DNA of 64,000 bases, taken from positions 131,612,532 to 131,676,531 of the forward strand of contig NC_055996.1 in the NCBI RefSeq assembly GCF_018446385.1, in the 5' to 3' direction. This document shows positions 1 to 10,302 of this stretch, one piece after another. The notes beneath the pieces were generated by a model. The model had not been told where the DNA came from and ran no database searches. It saw only the letters and a list, made by a program, of their open reading frames with translations. Both the position numbers and the translations under genes were made by a program. How positions within the stretch are numbered: position 1 is the first letter of the stretch; every line of letters starts with the position of its first letter. The stretch comes from Zingiber officinale. Lineage: Eukaryota; Streptophyta; Magnoliopsida; Zingiberales; Zingiberaceae.

Positions 1-354
1 TGATACCACTTTGTTGGAAACAGAAATTATGGGAGAAGAAAAAAGAATTATAAAAGGAAAAAATATGGAAGAGGAGAAATAACTCTATGTGGAAAAGGAG
101 TAAAAGGAGTAGAAGAAAATAGAAAACTCAACTTATTTCATTCAGTGAAAAGAAATACATATTTATAGGCTTATTGGATAAGCACTAATATGAGATAATT
201 ATAACATTTTTTATTTTTTTTAAATTCTATCTCCACGAACTATTATCAATTCATCAAGTTCTATCTCTATCCTATCTCTAGTCAAAACTTGCCACCTCAC
301 CATTCTATCTCCATAAAATTTATCAACATCTAAAATCAAGTTTAATTTTCAACA
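1..354 (-). mobile_element. Ty1/copia 5' LTR with primer-binding site, element runs off left edge
   Basis: Read on the minus strand, an LTR of about 342 bp (13-354) ends in CCAACA and is followed by AAG and GTGGTATCA, the start of the initiator-tRNA-Met primer site used by plant copia elements; the rest lies beyond base 1. The LTR has TG...CA ends (TGTTGGAAACAG at 13, TTTTCAACA ending at 354) and a TATAAATA box on the minus strand near 160-170. The left part of the element is outside the window, so the TSD cannot be tested. The 354 end is less certain than the start at 13. Confidence 0.72.
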
Positions 355-1146
355 AAAACAAGAAAACAGGAATAATTTATAGGACTGATTAAATAAATAA
401 TCAAATTATATGTTGTGTAGGTTAATGTTCATGCAAATGAATCTAACTGAAATTTCGAGATTAAAATAAAGGCGCTTTAAAAAATATGCGCATCTAGGAA
501 ATCGAACCCTGGTCAGTAATTATGGATATAGATGCATTGAATTTAGGGGTGGATCTCAAATTTTAAATTAGGTGAGCTTAATATAAACCATCTACTATTT
601 TTCCCAAATTGTCCCAACACACTTATCAAAGACATCAACATAATCTTAAACACTCGAATAATTCGAAAAAGAAGGACTAGATTAGCATTTATAGTCACTA
701 CATGAAATTACATGTAATTAGATTACTAATTTGTGCTATTTTACCCCATGAAATTTCATTTGTTCATCAAACTCACAAACATGCAACTGCCAACAGAAAG
801 TTCTTCTGCATCTATCTTCCATTGAGTATAATGGAAAGGGGGGAAAAGGAAAATCAAGGGTATGAGAGGATATGAAAATAGATCGTTAACGAAAAAATTA
901 AAAAAAAAATTGTACCTTATCCTTCATCATACTACCAATTGGAAAATTCTAGAATTCTCAAGTGCAAAAAGAACTCTTTCCTGCAATAAAAATAGTCGCA
1001 GATACACATGAATTAAATAGGAATTGTGAAATTAATTTGAAAAAAAATACAACGTCGAATCAACCAATTAAATATCAAATATATTTGATAATTCTAATTC
1101 TCTAATTAAAAAAATTCAATGTTCTTTAAAATTTTCAAACTCCTAT
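355..1146. other. AT-rich intergenic DNA, no gene seen apart from a tRNA relic
   Basis: Strongly AT-rich sequence without a credible ORF. The only recognisable item is the degenerate tRNA-Gly at 488-536 with its flank. The flank from about 430 (AATGAATCTAACTGAAAT and onward) resembles the flanks of the two intact tRNA-Gly genes at 27.2 and 30.8 kb. Confidence 0.6.
488..536 (-). pseudogene. tRNA-Gly(CCC) pseudogene, internally deleted
   Basis: The T-arm and 3' acceptor half of tRNA-Gly is recognisable on the minus strand (GATCAGGGTTCGATT-like box B as AATCGAACCCTGGTCAG on the plus strand), followed by a collapsed anticodon/D region and a mutated 5' acceptor (GATGCAT instead of GATGCGC). About 20 bases are missing relative to the intact copies. 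A run of six T follows the 3' end on the minus strand. The flanking sequence is shared with the two intact genes, so this is a third, decayed copy of the same segment. Confidence 0.8.
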
Positions 1147-1418
1147 GCTCATATTTTTAATAATTTCTTTTTCAATATATATTATTAACACGTCTGACAG
1201 AAAAGCATCATCTATTTTACTCTAAAGTCTTAATTTTATAATATTCCTATCAAAAAATGATCATTTTATAATAACAGTGAAAACCAAAAGAATAAACATA
1301 AATATGATCACTCTAAAAACTGAGGTTATATGTAACTGATTTATTAATTTTCAGTAATCATTGACATAATTCTGAAATAGTTAATAATTTTTTATAGTCA
1401 GATCTTTTGATTATATTA
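1147..1418 (-). pseudogene. hAT transposase relic, C-terminal dimerisation segment (part 4 of 4)
   Basis: On the minus strand one frame around 1147-1215 reads IDDAFLSDVLIIYIEKEI, the signature of the extreme C-terminus of plant ZMYM1-like hAT transposases (family pattern: L.D.LV.YIE..I). Just upstream, 1330-1400 reads KKLLTISELCQ and KINKSVTYNL, the preceding segment. Several stops and frameshifts show it is dead. It is cut at 1414-1418 by insertion of LTR unit D and continues at 5285. Confidence 0.75.
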
Positions 1419-1769
1419 TATAGGGAATCTTACGTATGATTTGCTAAAAGAGGGTTGAATTGTCGGTGCCCCAATTCGATAGGTTCCTACGTATTTGTTA
1501 GTGTGCAAGTGGAAATACAATACTAATATTGTTGGTGCAATATCCCTCAGGTCAAGGTTGACCTGGTTGACCAAGCTTGAGTCTTGGTTTGAGTTTCAAT
1601 GTTTGACAATACAAGACTTCGATGATATGGACAATGCATGTGCAGTTGTTCATTTGGGAAGATTATTTGTGGCAATTCCCCTATGATCAGGTTGGTTCAA
1701 GAAGAGTCAAGTAGGTCAAGGTTGACCAGATACTTGACTGTGAAGTCCTAACTTGGAGGTTAGGCAAAG

Positions 1770-2310
1770 GAAAATCCTAGTGAGTGAAGCTAGGCAGAAG
1801 GAAAATCCTGGTGAGTGAAGCCAGGTGAAAGACCTAGCGAGTGAAGCTAGGCAGAAGGAAAATCCTGATGAGTGAAACTAGGTGAAAGTCCTGGTGAGTG
1901 AAGCTAGGCAAAGGAAAATCCTGGTGAGTGAAGCCAAGTGAAAATCCTAGTGAGTGAAGCTAGGTGAAAGTCCTGGTGAGAGAAGTCAGGCAGAAGAGAA
2001 GTCCTAGTGAGTGAAGCTAGGCAGAAGGGAAGTCCTGGTGAGTGAAGTCAGGCACGGGGAAATCCAGATGGGTCAAGGTTGACCAGCCATTTGGTGAAAG
2101 TCCAAGTGGGTCAAAGGGATTGACCGGATACTTGGCATGAAGGGAAAAGTCCAAGTAGGTCAAAGGAGTGACCGGATACTTGGCACGATGAGGAAAAGTC
2201 CAAGTGGGTCAAAGGGATTGACCGGACACTTGGTGAGGGAGTCCTAGCAGGTCAAGGGTGACCGGATGCTAGGCATGATGAACCAACAGGTCATGGTTGA
2301 CCGGATGTTG
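1770..2310 (+). repeat. Two blocks of short tandem repeats inside LTR C
   Basis: The first block (about 1770-2060) repeats a ~30 bp unit built on GTGAGTGAAGCTAGGCAGAA with interspersed AAATCCTGGT. The second (about 2060-2310) repeats a ~50 bp unit built on GTCCAAGTGGGTCAAAGG and TTGACCGGATACTTGG. Both families recur, inverted, in LTR E (4690-4990) and in the solo LTR at 44450-44950. Confidence 0.85.
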
Positions 2311-2344
2311 GTTTAGGAGGCTTTAGACTTGATTGTGGGAGAAA

Positions 2345-2690
2345 ATCATGAGCTGGATCGATCAGCCGATCGATTGGCTCATGCCCAATCGATCGACCGA
2401 TCGATTGGGCGAGTCTTCGCAACAGGTCTCCTCCCAATCGATCAGTGGATCGATTGGGACGAGTGCGCGATCGCACAGAACAGCGCTGAATCGATCGGTC
2501 GATCGATCCAGAGCACCCAATCGATCAGTGGATCGATTGGGAGCTGCGACTTCGCGCGATAAGCCCTGAATCGATCAACCGATCGATCCAGGCAAATTCC
2601 CAGAGCACAGAGGTGCTCTGGATCGATCAGTGGATCGATCCAAAGCCTCCCCGATCGATTGGGAGCAATCGAATCGATCGGGATCCGACC
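2345..2690 (+). repeat. Cluster of TCGATC palindromes in the LTR
   Basis: At least eight copies of CAATCGATCxxNNGATCGATTGG-like palindromes, 20-45 bp apart, lie just upstream of the presumed LTR promoter. Dense GC-rich palindrome arrays at this place in the LTR are a known trait of Sireviruses. Whether they bind a host factor cannot be told from sequence. Confidence 0.85.
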
Positions 2691-3995
2691 GTTGGTGCAG
2701 ATAAAGGTCGTTAGCGTGCGTCTTCTTCGGTAGAGCTTACACTGTTCATCTCCGATCTACACAGCAACTCCACAGCTTCTCCGCAAAGTTCAGATCGTCA
2801 GTTCTTGAAGGTTCTTGGAGGTCTTCCAAGTCAAGAGGCGGCTCTACAGCTGAGGAAGAAAGCTAGGGTTAGGGTTTTCCATACTTATTGTAAGCTTTTG
2901 CTTGTATTTGTGTACCCTTTCCCTTTCTTCTTGTAGTGTGAACTTGTAAGGCTTCTCCGCCTTTGGTAGTTACCATAAAGGAGTGTTATTCATAGTGGAG
3001 GTGTGTGTGAGTGTGTGAATCCTTGGATTAGTCACCTCCTTTGGAGGTGGATACCAAGTAAATCTACTTGTTAGCGTTGTGTGAGTTGTTTCTTGTATAT
3101 TTCCGCTGCACATCCTTGAAGAAACAAGCAACGCCGACCACGAGCACGCGACGAGGTATTCACCCACCCCCCCCTCTAGCTACATATTTGGTCCCAACAA
3201 ATATGAATATGAAAGCTAAAGAACAAGCAAACAAATTGACACTCGATGTAACGTGGTTCGAAGATAACTTGCTCCTACTCCACGGCTCTCCGTAAAGTAA
3301 ACGATCCCTTAATCCGTCGGTGGATTAGTCCCCTGCAAACTCCGGCTAACTCAAGCCTCCTTGTGGTTGGAGAAACCTCACCACAACACTCACCAAGACC
3401 TCCTGGATTACAAGAAACTCTTTGAGCACTTGTTGACTATTAATTAAGGTTAACCACCACTAATTTCGTCAATCTTAACCAAGCTTCCAAACCTTGGTTA
3501 TATAGGTCATAGGTTGAAAAACCCCGCGTACCAGCCAACTGTGAAAGAACCTAACGGTCCGATACCAGTCGACTGGTGAAAGTACCAATCGACTGCTCCA
3601 CACTGGCCAAGCAAATAGAAGTATTCTGTTCGCTCCCAATCGATTGCCCAGTCGATTGTACCAATCGACTGTCATTTCCATCAGTCGACTGGTACCCCAA
3701 GTACAGTCTCTCAGCACTCGGACCCTTACCCTTACGACCCACTTGACTCTTCATTGCAGCCTTGACCTCTTGCCTTCAAGCATACTTTCTTTGGCTCTCA
3801 TCCCTTGGATGCATCCAAGCCCGCGGCTCGTCTCCAATGTCATCTTTCGCGTATGCCTCGAAGTCGCTTCCCTCGTCCCATGTACTTACTGCTTTGTCCA
3901 CGATCCCTCGGATGCTCCATTCTTCACCAGATCCGAAGCCATCAAGCTGAGTCATATGTGTATCCTACAAACATGCACACTTACATACACATATC

Positions 3996-5191
3996 CGTTG
4001 GATCGTAAAGTTCGCTAGAGGGGGGGATGAATAACGATCGTCGAAAATTGTAAATTAAATCGCGTACGCAGCAGAAGAGAAAAATTGAAGCAACGCTAAC
4101 AAACCAATTTTACTTGGTTTGGAGCCTTCGTCGACTCCTACTCCAAGGCTCGCACGTGAGAGTGCTTTCGTTGGGCAATCACTAATAATTCGCAAAAAGT
4201 ATTACACAATTTAGTACACGAACTATAAAAAATTACCGACAACAAGGAAAATGAAACTAAATCGCAGGTTGTCAGAGGAGCTTCGCAACGTCACAGGAGC
4301 GTCTTTGGAGTAGCGTGAAAGAGAATAATCGTAAAAGAAGTTGTGTTTGGCTCTTGGTGGAAGACTACTTATATAACCAGTTCCGGGTGCCCAGATCCGT
4401 TTCGGGCTCCTGGATCGTGACGTCAGCTTACCCAATCAACGCACTCCAAGCTGGCGACGAGATAAGTTTTGACATTCTGGGCGTCCTGTGACTAACCTCA
4501 ACTTACCATCTTGTAGACATCCGGTCAGTCGTTGACCTTGTCTGAACTTCATGCCAGCTATCTGATCGGCCCGTTGACCTAGCTGGACTTCCCTGCAACA
4601 CTGAGTTAACACAATAGATAAAGCAGTAAAGTAAGACAGTGTTAATAGATTTCAAGATTCACTGATCCAATCGACCGCGCGCGGTCGACCGAAAACCAGT
4701 CGGTCACATATAGCATAGGGTTACCTCCCATATGATTGCTCAACTTCACTCACTAGAACTTCCATTATCTGGCTTCACTCACCAGGACTTCCACCACCTA
4801 ACTTCACTCACTAGGGTCTGACTTCACTCACTAGGACTTCCACTACCTAGCTTCACTCACTAGGACCCGCCCTCACTCACCAGGACTTCCACCACCTAGC
4901 TTCACTCACTAGGGTCCGGCTTCACTCACCATAACTTTCACTACCTAGCTTCACTCACTAGGGTCCGACTTCACTCACTAGGACTTCTACTTTGCCTAAT
5001 CTCGACTAGTCACCCAGTAGACTTCTCACCTACCTATCCTTTGGTTAGTACTTACCTTTGTTAGTCATCTGGTCCTGACTAGACTCCTCTCTTCCAAATA
5101 TCAAGTCTTGTTTGGATCAACCCTTGGTCAAATTGACCAAACTTAGGTATATTGTCAAACATTGAAACCCTAGAGGTTGATTGCACCAACA
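3996..5191 (-). mobile_element. Solo LTR E, nested in LTR D
   Basis: A 1196 bp LTR in minus-strand sense. The plus-strand left end is CGTTGGATCGTAAAG, with the expected TG mutated to CG; the right end is TTGCACCAACA. The TSD is ATATC at 3991-3995 and 5192-5196. It contains tandem CTTCACTCACTAGGACTT units (4740-4990), a TATATAA box at about 4370, and a GTCGACCG/CGCGCG palindrome patch (4670-4700). No internal region remains. Confidence 0.85.
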
Positions 5192-5284
5192 ATATCAAAT
5201 ACAAGAGTGAACCTAACTTAAACTCTTTGCCCAAAAATCAAAACACATGGTCGCATGAACCATTGGGATTAATGCAACATATTA

Positions 5285-5842
5285 TACTCATAAAGGCTTC
5301 AATTGCATCTCCAATTACTCTTTTTTATCTCTTGTAAAATTTTGTGCATAGAATTTTTCAACTAATTTACATATATCCGCAACTCTGAAAAATTTCACTA
5401 TATTTTAAGGATTTAAGACATTACTAAGACTAAGCAATTTCGTAGCATCATCACTAAAGCGTCCATTAATTTCTTGAAACTATGAATTTATTGAGCCATA
5501 AAAGAGGTCAACCTGATAATAATGTTCAATGGTGAAATTATCTTGACGATCACGGGCTCGACCTTGTCTGTTAATATACAGAGCATTGAAATCGAGAATA
5601 TCAATATTTCAAAATTCACAAAAAAATTTCACTTTTACAAGCAAATCATTCCTCTTGTTATCCCTCGTCTGTTAAAGTAAATTCTTTGTAGATAATACAA
5701 GTTCCATTGTATTTATAATATCCTGAGACTTACTTTGTAAAGCTTGATAAAGGATATATGTGATCCACATAATATCTTTCATAAGATATAAGATAAATAC
5801 AAAATCAAAAGAAGTCATTCCATCATAAACAGAGGTTACATC
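5285..5842 (-). pseudogene. hAT transposase relic, central segment (part 3 of 4)
   Basis: Minus-strand translation gives, with a few stops, DFVFILYLMKDIMWIT, LYQALQSKSQDIINTMELV and INRQGRARDRQDNFTIEHYY. These are successive blocks of plant ZMYM1-like hAT transposases (family: L..L..ALQ.K.QDI..A, then the basic RGR.R patch and the HHY..E region). The ACATC at 5838-5842 is the TSD copy left by element B; the other side of the gene resumes at 21669. Confidence 0.82.
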
Positions 5843-6539
5843 TGTTGGTCGGTTAGCACTAACGGTCTAACCCAGGTTTTGATAAATGACAAAATAGGTT
5901 AAGTTAGTTTTGTTGTTGATCTAACACTCTGACCGAGTGTACAGGAGAAGTCCAGACAGGTCGACGGGCTGACCTGATATCTGGCACGAAGCCTAGCTAG
6001 GTCGACGGGCCGACCGGATAGCTGACACGAAGTTTAAATGGGTTGACGGGCTGACCGGACGTTTGGCACGAAGTCCAGCTAGGTCGACGGGCTGACCGGA
6101 TAGCTGACACGAAGTCCAGACGGGTTGAAGGACTGACCTAACGTCTGGCAGGTAAGTAAAGGTAAGTCACTGAAGGGGAGTGACTGTGAGGACGCGTTCC
6201 CGGGAAGGGAACTTAGGTGCTGATCCGACTTATAACCATTTCGAAACTCTAAGTCGAGATTTTGACTAGATTCCGGTCTCGGAGAGATGGAATCTAATTA
6301 ATACTACTTCTGTTTATTATAACTGTACTAATAATTTGTTTTGCAGGAGATATAAGTGTCTCAGACTAACGTTTTCTTGCAGGAAGGAAGCTGTTGGAAA
6401 TCAAGGTCCGGGCGCCCAGGAGGTACCCGGGCCCCCGGAGGCAAAGTTTTATCCCCAACGTCGCTGTGCCACGTGGAGTTCACTGGTTGACTCGGCTACG
6501 TCACTTCAGGGCGCCCCGAAGGGCTACGGGCGCCCGAAC
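5843..6539 (+). repeat. Sirevirus B 5' LTR, left part
   Basis: The left ~700 bp of the 5' LTR, continued at 17307-17452 after element A. It carries five ~55 bp tandem units around AGGTCGACGGGCTGACCGG (5950-6150); the 3' LTR has one unit fewer. It also has a cluster of GGGCGCCC-type palindromes (6405-6540). The last five bases, CGAAC, are the target duplicated by element A; the unoccupied site is still visible in the 3' LTR at 21301-21305. Confidence 0.88.
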
Positions 6540-7847
6540 TGTTGGATCGAGACAGCGCTAAAGGTGGGGTGAATAGCGCTCATGGCTAAATCGTTCGTTT
6601 ATCGGAATAGTAAAACTATCAGAGTAATTAAAACCTCGTTCAGAAATTAATGCAGCGGAAATGAAATAGAGAAACACACATAGAAGAACACGGAGGATTT
6701 ACTTCGTTCGGAGCCTAAGGCGACTCCTACTCGAAGGCCCGCGATCCTTGATCGCTTCCGGTGGGCAACAACTATAAGCTCGATAAAAATTAAAAATTAC
6801 AATGAAAGTATTAAAATAACTTTGTACCGACAACTTAAGAAAGAAGAAAATGGAGCTCCGGGTCGTCGGAATGTTGCAGCAGCACTTCGGAATGATTGTG
6901 TTAGCAGCACGTTGAAGAAAGAAAGTCTGGAACTTGATTGTTTGAAGTGCTGGTCGAAACCCCCTTATAAAGGGTGTTCAAGGCGCCTTGAAGGCTGTTC
7001 AAGGCGCCTCCATGCTGCCAAGTCCTCCGCGTGGATGAAACTTGAACTGGTCGAACTTCATCTGTTTAAGGCGCCTTATACCCTGCTCAAGACGCCTTAA
7101 ACCCCCTTCAAGGCACCTCCATTGAAGCTTCGCAGCCAGGTCAACTTTTGCACCCGAGGCGCCTCCAAGCTCCATGGAGGCGCCTAGGACACTGTTCATC
7201 CGAGGGAAAACTTCCTTATTTTGTACCTGCAAGACATGTTAGTCCCAAACAATATCCTGCAGCACAGAGTTAGCACATAAAAACAACAAATATAATGAAT
7301 ATATATTTGATAGTCGTCAGACTATCCGGGTCTAACTTCAGATTTCCATCCGGAAACCCTAGGTCAACCCGACGCCTAATGTTCCCTCTACGGGGAACGC
7401 GTCCTCACCTACTCCACTCAGGAGATTTACCTGTTGCCAGTCGATCCTCCAGATCGACTGGACTTTTGCTCAGCACTCGACGCTTCCGGACTTTCTGCTG
7501 GACATCCGCTTCCCGGCTAGTCCAGTCTTTCACCTGGTTCGCGACACCAGGACTTTCCACCTAGGGTTACCACCCCCTAGGACTTTTGCCTGAAGTGATC
7601 GACCTGCCAAGATTTTCCACATAGGGTTATCACCCCCTATGACCTAGGGTTACCACCCCTTAGGGTGCGTTTGGTTCAAGTCATCATGTATAACCAAGGT
7701 TATAGGGAATAAAACATAACCAAATGTTGTTTGGTTCAACTTAGGTAATGCAACAAAAACTTGTTTGTTTAAAGGTTTTAATGAATACCCTAGTTTAATA
7801 TTTTACCGTATTATCCTCAGTTACAAAACCAACTATACATAATATTA

Positions 7848-7878
<31 letters not shown>

Positions 7879-8551
7879 TTTTACTTTTCTTTTTCCTTGT
7901 ATATTTTTTTTACTTTTTTATGTGTTTTTTTATTTTTTTAATGTTTTTATATTTTTATATTATTTATATTTATATTTTTTAAATTTTTTACATTTTTTAA
8001 ATTTTAATTTTTATTTATTATTTTTTAAAAAAAAAATAATTTTTTTTTAATTTTTTAAAATGTTAAATTTTTAAAAAAAATTTTAATCTTTTTTTAAAAT
8101 TTTATTTTTAAATTTTTTATTTTTTTTACATTTTATAATATTTTTTTATATTTTTTCTCTTTTTTTTTTCATGTTTTTTCTTATCGGAGGGTATTTTTGG
8201 TAAAAAAAATTCGTTAACCCCGGAATCAACAAAAACCTTAGTTTTATGAGGTTTTCCGATTCCGGGCTGCATGACCCTTTTGCTGACGTGTCGGGCATGA
8301 AACATTACTTGGGAATCATCGAATACCTAAACCAAACAAGGTTTTTGTTGATAACCTTGAATGGATAACCAAGGTTATCAAGAATAACCCCGAACCAAAC
8401 GCACCCTTAGGGTTTTTCCCTTTGCCTAACCGCAGCTAGGACTTTCCTGAAATCCTCAAGTAGACTTGTTAGAATACAGAACACCTTAACTTTGAATCCT
8501 TTGCCATTATCAAAACACGAGTTCGATCGTCGGATGCTTCCCGCACCAACA
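6540..8551 (-). repeat. Sirevirus A 3' LTR, enlarged by a MITE
   Basis: 2012 bp, of which 744 bp is a MITE with 3 bp duplication; without it the LTR matches the 5' LTR at 16023-17301 nearly base for base. A TTATAAAGGG promoter-like element (minus-strand sense) lies near 6963, next to a cluster of AAGGCGCCTT palindromes (6970-7190). Confidence 0.9.
7663..8406. mobile_element. Tourist-like (PIF/Harbinger) MITE
   Basis: Perfect 15 bp terminal inverted repeats GGGTGCGTTTGGTTC / GAACCAAACGCACCC and a TTA TSD (7660-7662 and 8407-8409). The other LTR of the same element (about 17157) shows the site without insertion. Subterminal sequences are also inverted (AACCAAGGTTAT). The interior (7860-8170) is almost pure A/T. 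No ORF. At 744 bp it is large for a MITE. Confidence 0.92.
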
Positions 8552-8840
8552 ATCTCCCCCTTTTTTATTATGGCAACTCAAATTCAAAGTTAAGTAAACA
8601 AACGAATAGATGAACACTTTTAACACAGGCAAAATTTGCTAGAATAGATGAACATATTTGACAAAGCAAATTTGCTAAAGTAAACCCTACAAATTTAAAG
8701 TTTTAGCATAAACTATTTTTAGCATAACCTATATGCTCCCCCTTAACTGTTGCTCCCCCTTAACTGTTGCTCCCCCTTTTATATTAATTTAAATTTGAAT
8801 TTTACATTTACATTTACATTTTTGCTACTCTCCCCCTTTG
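8552..8840 (-). promoter_or_regulatory. Repeated polypurine tracts of Sirevirus A
   Basis: The minus strand next to the 3' LTR has AAAAAAGGGGGAGAT directly before TGTTGG, the primer for plus-strand DNA synthesis. Further copies AAGGGGGAGCA recur at about 8733-8775 and 8830. Multiple polypurine tracts are a recognised Sirevirus feature. Confidence 0.85.
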
Positions 8841-9834
8841 CCATATATCAAAAATAAACAATAATAGACTTTTGAATAACTAGATTTTGAGACCACTTAA
8901 CAGTCATTTCCTATTTTTAGCTAAGTGAAAAGATGATGTTAACTCTTTGGAAACTTAGTTAACATTATAAAACTGTTAGGAAGTGTATCTTTTTGATGGA
9001 TTTTAAAAGTTAGTAAAAATATAATTCTTACTTAGGAGAAAAGTTGTTTTTTAATCTTTGAAGGTACTTAGTTAAGTTTTGAAAAACTGTGCAGGAATTT
9101 ACAAAGGTTGATTTCAAAGTTAGCTAAGTTCAACAAGTTTTGAAAATTAAGATTGGAACTTAGCTTAGCTCTTTACAAGTATTGAATTTTGAAAACTTAG
9201 GTTAACGGTAAACTTAGCTTAAGTTTGAACAATATTTAAATTTTAGGACAAGGAGGGAGTAATGTTGCTAAAATTTTGATTATTCATTCAAAGTCAGTTG
9301 GTCCTTAAGTCCAAGCATGAGTCATGTTCAATAGATTAACTTACTAGGTATCAGAGCCCTAAAGATCAAACATGCTTAACTAGAAAATTGAGTATCCTTT
9401 ACCAACTGTCTAACCTTTAGCTACTTGCTGGTTGTCTACAGGACAACAACTTTCACATGGTTAGTCAAGTTAAGTTACTTTGATCCAGATAGATTTGACT
9501 AGAGCTGGAAGACTTAACTTGATTGATGTATATTGTGTATTTAACGCCCAGACTCATATCGATGCACAGATATAAGCATTCTTGAGTCCAGGCTTTACCC
9601 TATGCATCTCACGACATTCTATGTTTTCAATCACAATCAAGGTATGCCTAGGTATTTGTGAGATGCTCTGGCTTAAATCTAGGGGAACATGATTTCTAGG
9701 GGGTAAACTTAGGCTAGGTCCAGCTTTTTGAAAAGTCTAAAAAAAATGGAATTTTGAAAGCAATTTTTTCTTAGAATTTGAAAAATAATAATAAAAACAA
9801 GATGAGACACCTACTCTACCCAACACATTCCTAT
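8841..9834 (-). other. Non-coding 3' region of Sirevirus A
   Basis: About 1 kb between the end of RNase H and the polypurine tracts. No long ORF on either strand and no env-like gene. Short direct repeats such as AACTTAGTTAA/GTTTTGAAAA occur around 8930-9250. It looks like an untranslated spacer. Confidence 0.6.
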
Positions 9835-10302
9835 TTACCTTCTAAGTGCACTGAACTCAAGTTCAGGTAAGGGTTTTGTAAAGATGTCAGCTAGGTTTGA
9901 TTTGGACTCAACATGGTTGAGTGCAATTTCACCTTTAGCTACGTGATCCCTTACAAAGTGGTGTTTTACCTCTATGTGTTTAGTCCTAGAATGGTGAATA
10001 GGATTTTTGGTCAGATTAATTGAGCTGATATTGTCAATAAAGATTTTTGTATTTTTATATTCTAGTTGATAGTCTTTTAATTTATGCATCATCCATAACA
10101 ATTGAGATGCACATTCTCCTAGAGCTATGTATTCAGCTTCTGTAGTGGATAGAGCAACACAATGTTGCTTTCTACTTGACCAACTTACTAGGCACTGACC
10201 TAGAATCTGGCAACTACCACTTGTACTTTTCCTATCTAATTTGCACCCAGCATAGTTTGAATCAGAATAGCCATAAAGGTCAAAGGTGCAATTTCTTGGG
10301 TA
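9835..10302 (-). pseudogene. Sirevirus A RNase H domain
   Basis: The minus strand reads the copia RNase H: YGYSDSNYAGCKLDRKSTSG, then ALSTTEAEYIALGECASQLL and IFIDNISSINLTKNPIHHSR, ending in HIEVKHHFVRDHV and LADIFTKPL. The catalytic acidic residues in SDSNYAG, TEAEY and the D of FIDN are visible. Stops between 10102 and 10302 and an upstream break separate it from RT, so it cannot be made as part of a full polyprotein. Confidence 0.88.

Larger units (their letters stand above)
1530..3199 (+). mobile_element. Solo LTR C, nested in LTR D
   Basis: A 1670 bp unit with ends TGTTGGTGCAATATCC and TTTGGTCCCAACA, flanked by the 5 bp TSD AATAT (1525-1529 and 3200-3204). No PBS, PPT or coding region adjoins it, so it is a solo LTR. 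Inside are tandem GTGAGTGAAGCTAGGC-type repeats (1770-2060), GTCAAGGGATTGACCGGAT-type repeats (2060-2310) and a cluster of ATCGATCxxNNGATCGATT palindromes (2350-2690). It shares ends and architecture with the solo LTR at 43626-45138. The ORFs at 2291-2569 lie in the palindrome cluster and are not genes. Confidence 0.88.
1419..5279 (-). mobile_element. Sirevirus-type solo LTR D, split by two later LTR insertions
   Basis: The pieces 1419-1529, 3200-3995 and 5192-5279 form one LTR of roughly 1 kb once the two internal solo LTRs are taken out. Minus-strand sense starts TGTTGCATTAATCC (plus-strand end GCAACA at 5279) and ends CCCTATA, where a CA end is expected, so that terminus looks mutated. Flanks are TATTA at 1414-1418 and at 5280-5284, a 5 bp TSD. 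The middle piece carries a TATA-like GGTTATATAGG and a cluster of CAGTCGACTG/CAATCGACTG palindromes (3565-3700). It sits inside the hAT relic, which reads on across it. Confidence 0.65.

Noticed and set aside
2291..2569. Overlapping ORFs on both strands with Arg/Ser/Asp-rich text
   Set aside because: They translate the TCGATC palindrome cluster of LTR C; palindromes keep several frames open.
3475..4018. ORFs around 3475-4018 on both strands
   Set aside because: They lie in LTR D, include its CAGTCGACTG repeats, and resemble no known protein.
6336..7564. ORFs in 6336-7564 and 16483-17060
   Set aside because: They are in the LTRs of Sireviruses A and B and recur in both LTR copies; no protein similarity.
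7860..8170. Long T/A stretch as a matrix attachment site or origin
   Set aside because: It is the core of a MITE; no further signal supports such a role.
8841..9834. Possible env-like gene of Sirevirus A
   Set aside because: Some Sireviruses have one after RNase H, but no open frame or membrane segment is present here.
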